From an uncultured Bacteroidales bacterium (lineage in GTDB: Bacteria; Bacteroidota; Bacteroidia; Bacteroidales; Paludibacteraceae): a stretch of DNA of 6,795 bases. The notes beneath the pieces were generated by a model. That model had not been told where the DNA came from. It saw nothing but the letters and a program-made list of their open reading frames with translations, and did no database searches. The position numbers were made by a program, and so were the translations under genes. The stretch is taken from positions 1 through 6,795 of the forward strand of contig CAIWIS010000467.1 of the NCBI GenBank assembly GCA_903912795.1. The letters run 5' to 3'. Positions 1-5,451 of this stretch are shown here, in pieces (within the stretch, counting starts at the first letter, position 1; each line of letters opens with the position of its first letter).

Positions 1-380
1 ACATATTCGTCGAAAAACTGCAAAAGCACTATTTTGTAAGCATGCAATTGTTCGTTTTCAAGCACAGCTTCATTTAATCTCTCGCGCAAAATGGGCAGTT
101 TGAAACTCAAAAAATAAACATGTGCATTTTTCAGATAACTTATTACAGTTTCGATAGATAGCTGATCAACAACATCATTTATTTCAACATTTTCTTCGGC
201 CAAAAAATTCATGACGGCCAAAAACGTAAAGCAGTCAATATTATTTGCTTTACAAGCTTCTTCCACCGTTTTATCGCCCAGTCCGAGCGAAATGCCAAAC
301 CTGCTTATGGACGATAGTAACGACGAATCGTTGTTTATCATGTCGAACATGCGTGTACGTGCCGTAAATTTATGTTGCAT
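1..380 (-). CDS. Hemerythrin-domain / RIC-type (ScdA/YtfE-like) di-iron protein, N-terminal part
   Basis: Partial gene: the start codon is at 378-380 and the reading frame stays open for 126 codons to the left edge. The protein begins MQHKFTARTRMFDMI. Residues about 10-60 resemble the ScdA_N (DUF542) domain, with the core FGISLGLGDKTVEEACKANN at 28-47. From about residue 77 it resembles the first helix of a hemerythrin-like domain (AHVYFLSFKLPILRERL), where His87 is a likely metal ligand; the later ligands lie outside the window. Family members repair iron-sulfur centres damaged by nitric oxide or oxidants, or sense O2/NO, in the cytoplasm. The cysteine pair typical of classical ScdA N-termini is replaced by Leu-Gly here, as I recall for some Bacteroidota homologues. 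The start is supported by the N-terminal resemblance and by a promoter 17 bases upstream. The gene is divergent from the desulfidase gene. The family call is fairly secure; the exact role is inferred. Confidence 0.72.
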   Translation of the reverse strand, partial: MQHKFTARTRMFDMINNDSSLLSSISRFGISLGLGDKTVEEACKANNIDCFTFLAVMNFLAEENVEINDVVDQLSIETVISYLKNAHVYFLSFKLPILRERLNEAVLENEQLHAYKIVLLQFFDEY

Positions 381-396
381 ACCGTTTTTTTTATTG

Positions 397-427
397 CAAA
401 GGTCGATATTTTATTGCTGATATACAA
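397..427 (-). promoter_or_regulatory. Bacteroidota-type promoter of the hemerythrin-like gene
   Basis: On the minus strand TTG (425-427) is followed after 20 bases by GACCTTTG (397-404), one base off the TAnnTTTG consensus. Transcription would start about 7 bases further on, just before the ATG at 380, giving a very short leader. Confidence 0.5.
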
Positions 428-445
428 TACCTTATTGTTGGTATT
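424..445. promoter_or_regulatory. Dyad between divergent promoters, candidate operator
   Basis: Two overlapping inverted repeats lie between the two outward promoters: ACAATA (424-429) with TATTGT (433-438), and AATACC (426-431) with GGTATT (440-445). The first covers the -33 element of the leftward promoter and the second touches that of the rightward promoter, so one bound regulator could affect both genes. Six-base arms in AT-rich DNA can arise by chance, and I cannot name a regulator. Confidence 0.3.
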
Positions 446-475
446 TTGATAGCTTGTCGGAAATGTGTATTTTTG
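445..475 (+). promoter_or_regulatory. Bacteroidota-type promoter of the cysteine desulfidase gene
   Basis: TTTG (445-448), a 19-base spacer and TATTTTTG (468-475) match TTTG-N19-TAnnTTTG exactly. The predicted transcript starts near 482, about 15 bases before the ATG at 498. This supports that start codon, which is preceded by AAAAAGGAC, a weak ribosome site. Confidence 0.65.
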
Positions 476-497
476 TGGATAAATATACAAAAAGGAC

Positions 498-1778
498 ATG
501 CCCCAACTAATTTCAAACACTGAACGCCACCAGATTCTGGAACTTATTAAACACGAAGTAACACCTGCAGTTGGATGCACGGAGCCTATAGCTGTGGCAC
601 TAGCTGTGGCCAAAGCGGCTCAACTTTTGGACGGTATACCGGAGCAACTGGAGCTTTTTTTGAGCGCCAATGTGCTTAAAAATGCTATGGGTGTTGGCAT
701 TCCTGGAACAGGCATGTCAGGTTTACCCATTGCTATTGCCATGGGTGCCATTGTGGCCAAACCCGAACTTGGTCTCGAAATTCTCAAAGATCTTTCGGCT
801 GAAAGTATTGCAATGGGCAAAGAACTTGTGAGTACAAAGTTTTTCCAGTTGAATTTGAAAGAAGATATCGACGAAAAGCTTTATATTCAGGTTATTGGAC
901 ACTTAAATTCGCATCGTGCCGAAGTAATTATAAGTAAGGATCATACGCGTTTTTCGTTTTTGCAATACGATGATGAAGTTTTACTGAAAATTGACGAAGC
1001 GAAATTACTACGCGAAAAAGCATCAACACTTCAACTCAGTTTCGATAAAGTGTATGCCTTTGCACTCGAAACACCACTTTCGGATATTGAATTTATTATT
1101 AAAACCGTGGAGCTAAATAAAGCAGCGGCACAGGAGTCGCTCAAAGGCACTTACGGACATAGTGTGGCGCATACTTTAGCCAATGGAATGATGGGAAATA
1201 CCGTTTTTACACGTATGCTTTCGGTAACTGCAGCTGCTTGCGATGCACGTATGGCTGGTGCTTTGTTTCCTGTTATGAGTAATTCGGGCAGTGGTAATCA
1301 AGGTATTGCTGCTACATTGCCGGTTTCGGTTTTTGCTGAGGAATCGGGTAAATCGCACGAAGAACTTATCAGAGCCTTGGTGTTAAGTCATCTTATGACC
1401 ATTTACATGAAACAAAGTTTGGGCAGACTCTCTGGTTTATGTGGTGCTGTGTTGGCAGCTACAGGTGCTGCTTGCGGCATAACGTATTTAATGGGTGGCT
1501 CACACATTCAAATTGGCTATTCGGTAAAAAACATGATTGGCAATATTACCGGTATGATATGCGATGGTGCTAAACCCAGTTGCGCACTGAAAGTGTCAAA
1601 CGGTGTGTCGACCGCTACACTTTCAGCATTATTGGCAATGGATAATAAGGTGGTATCTGATGTAGAGGGAATTATCGACGAAAGTGTGGACAAAACCATT
1701 CTTAACCTGACCAAAATTGGGCGCGATGGCATGAATGAAACCGACCGTATGGTACTTGAAATTATGACAAGTAAGTAA
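498..1778 (+). CDS. cyuA: L-cysteine desulfidase family protein (UPF0597 / CyuA-like, serine dehydratase alpha fold)
   Basis: A 426-residue protein of normal length for the UPF0597/CyuA family (E. coli CyuA, formerly YhaM, is about 436). The family breaks L-cysteine down to pyruvate, ammonia and sulfide using an oxygen-sensitive [4Fe-4S] cluster, in the cytoplasm. The N-terminal signature TPAVGCTEPIAVALA has Cys27. The C-terminal cluster region has Cys315 (GLCGAV), Cys326 (AACGIT), Cys355 and Cys362 (CDGAKPSC). Cys27, 315, 355 and 362 are the likely cluster or catalytic residues; this assignment rests on family knowledge, not structure. A glycine-rich stretch, SNSGSGNQGIAATLPVSVF, lies in the middle. 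The gene has its own promoter and is divergent from a RIC-type di-iron protein. It converges on corA with a 15-base gap and no clear terminator. The family is secure; the substrate (cysteine, or serine as older annotations suggest) is inferred. Confidence 0.9.
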   Translation: MPQLISNTERHQILELIKHEVTPAVGCTEPIAVALAVAKAAQLLDGIPEQLELFLSANVLKNAMGVGIPGTGMSGLPIAIAMGAIVAKPELGLEILKDLSAESIAMGKELVSTKFFQLNLKEDIDEKLYIQVIGHLNSHRAEVIISKDHTRFSFLQYDDEVLLKIDEAKLLREKASTLQLSFDKVYAFALETPLSDIEFIIKTVELNKAAAQESLKGTYGHSVAHTLANGMMGNTVFTRMLSVTAAACDARMAGALFPVMSNSGSGNQGIAATLPVSVFAEESGKSHEELIRALVLSHLMTIYMKQSLGRLSGLCGAVLAATGAACGITYLMGGSHIQIGYSVKNMIGNITGMICDGAKPSCALKVSNGVSTATLSALLAMDNKVVSDVEGIIDESVDKTILNLTKIGRDGMNETDRMVLEIMTSK

Positions 1779-1793
1779 CTGATTTCGTATTTG

Positions 1794-2741
1794 TTACAAC
1801 CACTTTTTGCGACGGAAATAAATCAATACTATGGCCGAAAAGGTAACCATCAATCCAATCGAAAACGGATAACCGTATTTCCAATTCAGCTCGGGTAAAT
1901 ACCTGAAATTCATACCATACATACTAGCAATAAGCGTAGGTGGCATAAAGATAACCGAAACTACGGTGAAAATTTTGATAATCTTATTTTGTTGTAAGTT
2001 TACCAAACCAAGGAAAGTATCCTGTAGGTAATCCAAACGGTCGAAACCAAAGCGAATGTATTCGAACAGCGAGTTAATATCCTTTATAACCATGGTTAAG
2101 CGCTGTACCAAATCTTTTGGGAACAGACTGCATTTCAATAGATTAGAAACCACACGTTGTTTATCCATTACGTTCTGACGAATCACCATAACCTTTTCCT
2201 GAAGGTCTTTGATGCGAATAAGAATATCCTGATCCAAATCGTCCTCGGTGTTCAGCGTCTTACTAAGCGACGTAATTTCGTCAGTCAGTTCCTCAATCAT
2301 ATCCGCATCGTATTCAACACGCGTTTCGAGCAGTGTAACCAGTACATGATAGCCTGTAGGGAAGTTTTTGGTGTTGGCATAAATCTTTTTTACCGTATCG
2401 GTGAAGGATTTAAGCTCCATATCGCGTACCGAAACGAGAATACCGTTTTTCAGAATAAACGAAATAGGCTCAAGCGTATAATTCTCGAGCAGAAACCCTG
2501 CGTTTACAACCACACTGTCTTCGGTTTGCATAAAGCGCGAACTCATCTCAATTTCTTCAATTTCTTCATCCTCCTGGATGTAAATTTTCAGAAATTGCTC
2601 CAGTTCTGTTTCAATAGCATCGGGTACATCGTTTAGGTCAATCCAGATTAAATCTTTGAGGTCAACTTTTTTTAGTATATCGAGCGATTTCGATATTTTC
2701 AGTTTGCCACTCTCGTGGTAAAATAGCCTTAATTCTGACAT
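1794..2741 (-). CDS. corA: CorA-family magnesium/cobalt transporter
   Basis: A 315-residue protein, usual for CorA, which forms an inner-membrane pentamer and carries Mg2+ (also Co2+, Ni2+) into the cell. Residues 1 to about 250 are the charged cytoplasmic funnel, rich in acidic and coiled-coil segments. The two C-terminal membrane helices are at about 257-274 and 291-309. Between them is the diagnostic filter motif YGMNF, with GMN at 276-278, followed by the loop YLPELNWKYGYP. The C-terminus is basic (RRKKWL), as expected for the cytoplasmic end. The start at 2741 has AAAGGA upstream on the minus strand. It lies 129 bases downstream of rsmA on the same strand with no visible promoter of its own, so cotranscription is likely, although a hairpin lies between them. 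Confidence 0.93.
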   Translation of the reverse strand: MSELRLFYHESGKLKISKSLDILKKVDLKDLIWIDLNDVPDAIETELEQFLKIYIQEDEEIEEIEMSSRFMQTEDSVVVNAGFLLENYTLEPISFILKNGILVSVRDMELKSFTDTVKKIYANTKNFPTGYHVLVTLLETRVEYDADMIEELTDEITSLSKTLNTEDDLDQDILIRIKDLQEKVMVIRQNVMDKQRVVSNLLKCSLFPKDLVQRLTMVIKDINSLFEYIRFGFDRLDYLQDTFLGLVNLQQNKIIKIFTVVSVIFMPPTLIASMYGMNFRYLPELNWKYGYPFSIGLMVTFSAIVLIYFRRKKWL

Positions 2742-2798
2742 AGTGTTTTTCCTTTCTATGTTTTTGCGGATTGAAATTCGGTATTCGAATTGAAATCC

Positions 2799-2824
2799 CG
2801 GGTGTTGGATAATCCATTCACCCG
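2799..2824. repeat. Imperfect hairpin between rsmA and corA
   Basis: Outer arms CGGGTG (2799-2804) and CACCCG (2819-2824) enclose inner arms TGGAT (2806-2810) and ATCCA (2812-2816). The structure lies after the rsmA stop and before corA. There is no clean T-run on the minus strand after it (GGATTTC follows), so it may be a weak terminator, an RNA-processing hairpin or a protein site. The flanking DNA also has ATTGAAAT twice (2770-2777, 2789-2796). Confidence 0.4.
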
Positions 2825-2870
2825 AAGGTTTTAAAATACTGTTTTTAAAAATCTCTTTTTGCCCTTTGAC

Positions 2871-3656
2871 TTACAATTTGTCCTGCAGTGCAGTTTCAAT
2901 TTGGTTTGTAAGTGTAACAAATGCAGCCACATCGAGTTGTTCGGGACGTTTATCGAAAAATACATCGTTAAAAATTGGATGATCTTTTGCAATAATTGGT
3001 TTCAATGAGTTGCGCAATTGCTTTCGGCGTTGGTTGAAGGCTGTTTTCACCACTGTTTTGAAGAGTTGTTCATTACAATCAATCTTCGAAACATCGTTGC
3101 GAGTGAGGCGAATAACAGCCGATTTGACCTTTGGCGGAGGGTCGAACACATGTTCGTGAACCGTAAAAAGGTAATCGATGGAATAATAAGCTTGCATAAG
3201 CACACTTAAAATACCATAGGTTTTATTTCCGGGTTTTGAAGCCATGCGTTCGGCTACTTCTTTTTGAATCATAGCTACCAAACAGGGAATTGTTTCCTTG
3301 TTTTCGAGCATTTTAAAAAATATCTGGCTTGATATATTGTATGGTAAATTGCCAATTACAAAAAACTTATCCGGAAAAAGGGTTTTTAAATCCATTTTCA
3401 GAAAATCGGATTCGATTACATCGAGTTGAGGGTAAGTGCGATTTAAATATTCTACCGATTCGCCGTCAACTTCTACAGCTTTGAGTGTAATATCGGGTTG
3501 TTGGAGCAGAAACTGAGTAAGAACACCTGTGCCGGGTCCAATTTCAAGAACGCAGGCTGGCCCGTCGAGCGGAAGGCTCGCAGCAATACGACGTGCAACT
3601 TCCATATCCTTTAGGAAGTGCTGTCCCAAGTGTTTTTTGGCGCGTACTTGAGTCAT
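2871..3656 (-). CDS. rsmA: 16S rRNA (adenine1518-N6/adenine1519-N6)-dimethyltransferase RsmA (KsgA)
   Basis: A 261-residue protein, normal length for RsmA/KsgA, which dimethylates the two adjacent adenines in helix 45 of 16S rRNA late in small-subunit assembly, using S-adenosylmethionine. The motifs run in the expected order: KKHLGQHFL at 7-15; SAM-binding LEIGPGTG at 37-44; the acidic residue of motif II in VEVD (61-64); catalytic NLPYNIS at 103-109; FDPPPKVKSAVIRL, which is typical of the family; and AFNQRRKQLRNSL in the C-terminal helical domain. The start at 3656 gives the expected short N-terminus. It is followed on the same strand by corA and is divergent from the GtrA-family gene, with both promoters probably in the 157-base gap. 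Nothing is truncated or altered in the motifs. Confidence 0.96.
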   Translation of the reverse strand: MTQVRAKKHLGQHFLKDMEVARRIAASLPLDGPACVLEIGPGTGVLTQFLLQQPDITLKAVEVDGESVEYLNRTYPQLDVIESDFLKMDLKTLFPDKFFVIGNLPYNISSQIFFKMLENKETIPCLVAMIQKEVAERMASKPGNKTYGILSVLMQAYYSIDYLFTVHEHVFDPPPKVKSAVIRLTRNDVSKIDCNEQLFKTVVKTAFNQRRKQLRNSLKPIIAKDHPIFNDVFFDKRPEQLDVAAFVTLTNQIETALQDKL

Positions 3657-3684
3657 AACTATGATAGTCGTCGGGCATTTTTGT

Positions 3685-3717
3685 AATTAAAAATTAAGAA
3701 TTAAGAATTAAGAATTA
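3685..3717. repeat. AATTAAG heptad tandem repeat upstream of rsmA
   Basis: Three exact copies of AATTAAG (3692-3698, 3699-3705, 3706-3712) are flanked by a one-mismatch copy (3685-3691) and a partial one (3713-3717). The array lies in the predicted rsmA leader, between its -7 element and start codon. Similar AATTAAG or AATTCTTAATTC runs are, from memory, common in Bacteroidota intergenic DNA. Confidence 0.8.
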
Positions 3718-3726
3718 GAAATATAG

Positions 3727-3734
3727 TATCTTTG
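3727..3734 (+). promoter_or_regulatory. Promoter -7 element for the GtrA-family gene
   Basis: TATCTTTG matches TAnnTTTG exactly and is followed by a leader of roughly 70 bases before the ATG at 3814. No TTTG or TTG is found at the usual 19-21 bases upstream, where the AATTAAG repeat lies. Confidence 0.5.
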
Positions 3735-3742
3735 CAAATCTA
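3735..3742 (-). promoter_or_regulatory. Promoter -7 element for rsmA
   Basis: Read on the minus strand this is TAGATTTG, an exact TAnnTTTG match that directly abuts the plus-strand -7 element. The closest CAAA blocks upstream on the minus strand (plus positions 3759-3763 and 3769-3773) give spacers of 16 and 26 bases, outside the usual 19-21, so the -33 element is uncertain. Confidence 0.4.
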
Positions 3743-3813
3743 ATTTTTTTTGAACGCACAAAAGTACACAAAATTGTTCGAAAAAACTATTTTTTCAATT
3801 CGCAGAAGTCAAA

Positions 3814-4338
3814 ATGTCACACAAATTTAAGTCATTTACGCGCAAAACTTTTAAATCGATTGGAAAATCGATTACTAAAATGGTGGATTTTTTCTACCCG
3901 CCATTTAGCAAATACATGAGTATTAGGCTTTTTAGATATGCTGTAACGGGTGGCTCCAATTTGGTGTTCGACTGGATTCTGTTTTTTCTTACTTTCCATT
4001 TTCTGCTCGAAAAGCAAATGCTACATTTGGGCCCGGTTACTTTAAGTTCGCATATTGCTACCAAATTTGTAGTTTTCCCTATTACGTTTATCACGGGTTT
4101 TTTGCTTCAAAAATACGTTACTTTTCAGGCTTCGGACATCAAAGGGCGAGTGCAGTTTGTCCGTTACATTTCGGTAGTGCTCGGAAATTTACTGATCAAT
4201 TACCTGGGCTTAAAACTGTTGGTTGATGTGGTTGGAATTACCTACCCAAGTATTGCAAATATAATTGTGACCATTTTCACTGTGGTTTTCAGCTATATAT
4301 CGCAAAAAAAATTCACATTCAAGATTGCAAAATCATAA
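3814..4338 (+). CDS. GtrA-family four-helix membrane protein
   Basis: A 174-residue protein with a basic N-terminus and four hydrophobic segments at about 40-65, 79-100, 116-140 and 144-163. The order and motifs fit the GtrA/DPMS family: FRYAVTGGSNLVFDW in helix 1, FLLQKYVTFQ after helix 2, VQFVRYISV entering helix 3, and the closing FSYISQKKFTF. GtrA-like proteins are thought to help move lipid-linked sugars such as undecaprenyl-phosphate-glucose across the inner membrane for polysaccharide or teichoic-acid decoration. No glycosyltransferase gene is adjacent, so the substrate is unknown. The N-terminus is longer than in minimal GtrA proteins; Met35 (ATG at 3916) is an alternative start, but the ATG at 3814 fits the promoter upstream. 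The gene stands alone, divergent from rsmA. The family call is good; the function is only inferred. Confidence 0.85.
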   Translation: MSHKFKSFTRKTFKSIGKSITKMVDFFYPPFSKYMSIRLFRYAVTGGSNLVFDWILFFLTFHFLLEKQMLHLGPVTLSSHIATKFVVFPITFITGFLLQKYVTFQASDIKGRVQFVRYISVVLGNLLINYLGLKLLVDVVGITYPSIANIIVTIFTVVFSYISQKKFTFKIAKS

Positions 4339-4505
4339 TTTTCTTCCTATTACTTATCCTGCTGAAAATTAAAAATCCCACCTGACGCGCCACCTTTGTT
4401 TTGTCTTTTAAATATTTTACATCCGACGGGACGCATATAACAACCAAAGGTTTCGATCAAATAAAAAGTCCATTGGATAATTTAAAAATTAATTAAACTA
4501 AAGTG

Positions 4506-4536
4506 TTGTTAATTTTAAATATTATATTTATCTTTG
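4506..4536 (+). promoter_or_regulatory. Bacteroidota-type promoter, target uncertain
   Basis: TTG (4506-4508), a 20-base spacer and TATCTTTG (4529-4536) match the consensus. Transcription would start near 4543, leaving either about 7 bases before the ATG of a 55-codon ORF or a leader of about 325 bases before the Bor-like gene at 4868. No other promoter was found upstream of that gene. Confidence 0.5.
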
Positions 4537-4549
4537 GGGCTAAAATTAA

Positions 4550-4717
4550 ATGAATCCAAAAAACATTTATATTTTTAAATTTATTAACAACTTGGCTATG
4601 CAAATACTTAGCAATATGAACAATTTAATTATTATGCAGTATATTAGCAGCATAACAATTACAAATCAAGTTCTTACAGTAGATATATGCGAAATGCGAC
4701 ATCGCATAGCCAATTAG
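4550..4717 (+). CDS. Doubtful small ORF, 55 codons
   Basis: The reading frame starts MNPKNIYIFKFINN and ends EMRHRIAN. I recognise no family; it is rich in Ile, Asn and Met, and it ends inside the nested TATGCGA repeat. Support comes only from the good promoter just upstream, which would leave an almost leaderless mRNA. There is no clear ribosome site (GGGGCTAAAATTAA precedes the ATG). An open frame of this length is easily found by chance in AT-rich DNA, so it may equally be noncoding leader. Confidence 0.2.
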   Translation: MNPKNIYIFKFINNLAMQILSNMNNLIIMQYISSITITNQVLTVDICEMRHRIAN

Positions 4718-4728
4718 ACATCGCATAT
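4685..4728. repeat. Nested inverted repeat built from TATGCGA/TCGCATA
   Basis: Outer arms ATATGCGA (4685-4692) and TCGCATAT (4721-4728) are exact. Inside is a second exact pair, ATGCGA (4694-4699) and TCGCAT (4702-4707). GACATCGCATA also occurs twice directly (4698-4708, 4717-4727). The segment could be an RNA hairpin with alternative pairings or a multi-site protein-binding region. Confidence 0.6.
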
Positions 4729-4867
4729 TTACGTGTTAGCAAACATGCATATAAAAAAAAGAAAGACAGAAAAATACATGGAAATATCCGAACATCCATT
4801 AAAAAAAAGTAGGAAGTGGAAGCCGAAAAACTTATGAGTAGGCAAAAAATAAAAAAAAAAGAATCTT

Positions 4868-5161
4868 ATGAAAAAGAATTTTTTTAAATTAGCTTTTGTT
4901 TTGGGAGTTTGCGTTATTATGACTTCTTGTTACACTGTTACAGCTACCATTGGTAGTGGTTCACAAACAGGAGAAAAAAAGGTTGGTCATAACCATTTCT
5001 TAATTGCAGGATTAGTTCCGGTTGGAATTGCGGATGTGAAAGAAATGGCTGGCGGTGCTAAGGATTATACAGTTACAGTAACTCATTCATTTGTTGATGG
5101 TTTACTTTCTGCAATTACTGGTGGTTTGTATACTCCAACTACAACAATTGTAAAAAAATAA
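4868..5161 (+). CDS. Bor-like outer-membrane lipoprotein
   Basis: A 97-residue protein with a lipoprotein signal peptide: KK start, hydrophobic stretch 6-19, and lipobox VIMTSC with the acylated Cys at 21. The mature part aligns by eye with phage lambda Bor and E. coli Iss: HNHFLIAGL (41-49) matches the THHFFVSGI segment, AGGAKD (61-66) matches the CGGAEN segment, and SFVDGLLSAITGGLYTP (74-90) matches FVNGLLGFITLGIYTP. Length equals Bor (97). Bor/Iss are surface lipoproteins linked to serum resistance in enterobacteria; in Bacteroidota the role is unknown, so only the family is claimed. It starts after an A-rich leader without a Shine-Dalgarno site and ends 10 bases before a perfect palindrome. 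Codon use is more AT-rich than in rsmA or corA, fitting an accessory gene. Confidence 0.75.
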   Translation: MKKNFFKLAFVLGVCVIMTSCYTVTATIGSGSQTGEKKVGHNHFLIAGLVPVGIADVKEMAGGAKDYTVTVTHSFVDGLLSAITGGLYTPTTTIVKK

Positions 5162-5170
5162 TTTATTTCT

Positions 5171-5204
5171 TAAGAGCAAATCAGAATATTCTGATTTGCT
5201 CTTA
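5171..5204. terminator. Perfect 34-bp palindrome, probable terminator or 3' mRNA hairpin
   Basis: The left half TAAGAGCAAATCAGAAT (5171-5187) is exactly complementary to the right half, giving a 34-base palindrome with no mismatch, starting 9 bases after the stop codon of the Bor-like gene. The position is right for a terminator, but the T-run after the stem is missing (CCTTGC follows). It may terminate in both directions, stabilise the upstream message or bind a protein dimer. Confidence 0.6.
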
Positions 5205-5230
5205 CCTTGCTAAATTAACGAACAAACAAC

Positions 5231-5422
5231 ATGAAATACTTTCTTATTTCAATCTCTATCATTATTATTCTTTACTCGAGCTATTTAGCAATCAAATGCA
5301 TTGAATTATTCAATAGTTTGACTGAATATGGAAAAGGATATCTTGCTGGCAGCATAATTCTGCTAACAATTGGAGTTTCTCTATTTATTTACTCTTTAAA
5401 GAAAATAAAACAAAAAAAATAA
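5231..5422 (+). CDS. Small two-helix membrane protein, unknown function
   Basis: A 63-residue protein with two hydrophobic segments, about 3-22 and 36-55, joined by a short polar loop (KCIELFNSLTEYGKGY), and a strongly basic tail ending KKIKQKK. By the positive-inside rule the C-terminus is probably cytoplasmic, so with two helices the N-terminus would be too. I recognise no family. The start is an ATG after ACAAACAAC, the A-rich, SD-less type used by its neighbours. It lies 69 bases after the Bor-like gene, beyond the palindrome, and 29 bases before the PEGA/SHOCT lipoprotein gene, so it is most likely cotranscribed with the latter. It could also be a small holin-like or toxin-like peptide, but nothing specific supports that. 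Confidence 0.6.
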   Translation: MKYFLISISIIIILYSSYLAIKCIELFNSLTEYGKGYLAGSIILLTIGVSLFIYSLKKIKQKK

Positions 5423-5451
5423 AATTCTATTTTCCCAACACAAAACAAATT

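Larger units (their letters stand above)
4339..4867. other. AT-rich intergenic stretch without a secure gene
   Basis: This 529-base gap separates the conserved genes from the small accessory genes. It contains a well-formed promoter (4506-4536), a doubtful 55-codon ORF (4550-4717), a nested inverted repeat around TATGCGA (4685-4728) and an A-rich leader directly before the Bor-like gene. I see no tRNA, rRNA or clear terminator after the GtrA-family gene. A 10-bp inverted pair, TTGGCTATGC (4592-4601) and GCATAGCCAA (4704-4713), is about what chance would give. Confidence 0.6.

Noticed and set aside
338..613. Minus-strand ORF of 91 codons crossing the divergent promoter region
   Set aside because: It overlaps the start of the desulfidase gene and the hemerythrin-like gene, both with recognisable families, and its translation shows no family features.
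2157..2636. Plus-strand ORF of 159 codons inside corA
   Set aside because: It lies entirely antisense to a full-length CorA with intact motifs; its composition is that of a complementary-strand shadow.
3685..3717. CRISPR-like array
   Set aside because: The 7-base units are contiguous with no spacers; this is a simple tandem repeat. No CRISPR, tRNA or rRNA signal was seen anywhere in the window.
4392..4451. ACCTTTG/CAAAGGT inverted pair after the GtrA-family gene as a terminator
   Set aside because: Arms of only 7 bp, 46 bases apart, with no T-run; chance is sufficient.
4582..4741. A left-hand attC site using AAC at 4589 and GTT at 4735
   Set aside because: The TTGGCTATGC/GCATAGCCAA arms touch AAC on the left but end 21 bases before GTT on the right, unlike an attC; the core boxes also do not match.
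4834..4887. 17-codon ORF with AGGAAG upstream overlapping the start of the Bor-like gene
   Set aside because: Almost all lysine/glutamate from an A-rich run, with no stop-start coupling to the downstream gene; most likely accidental.
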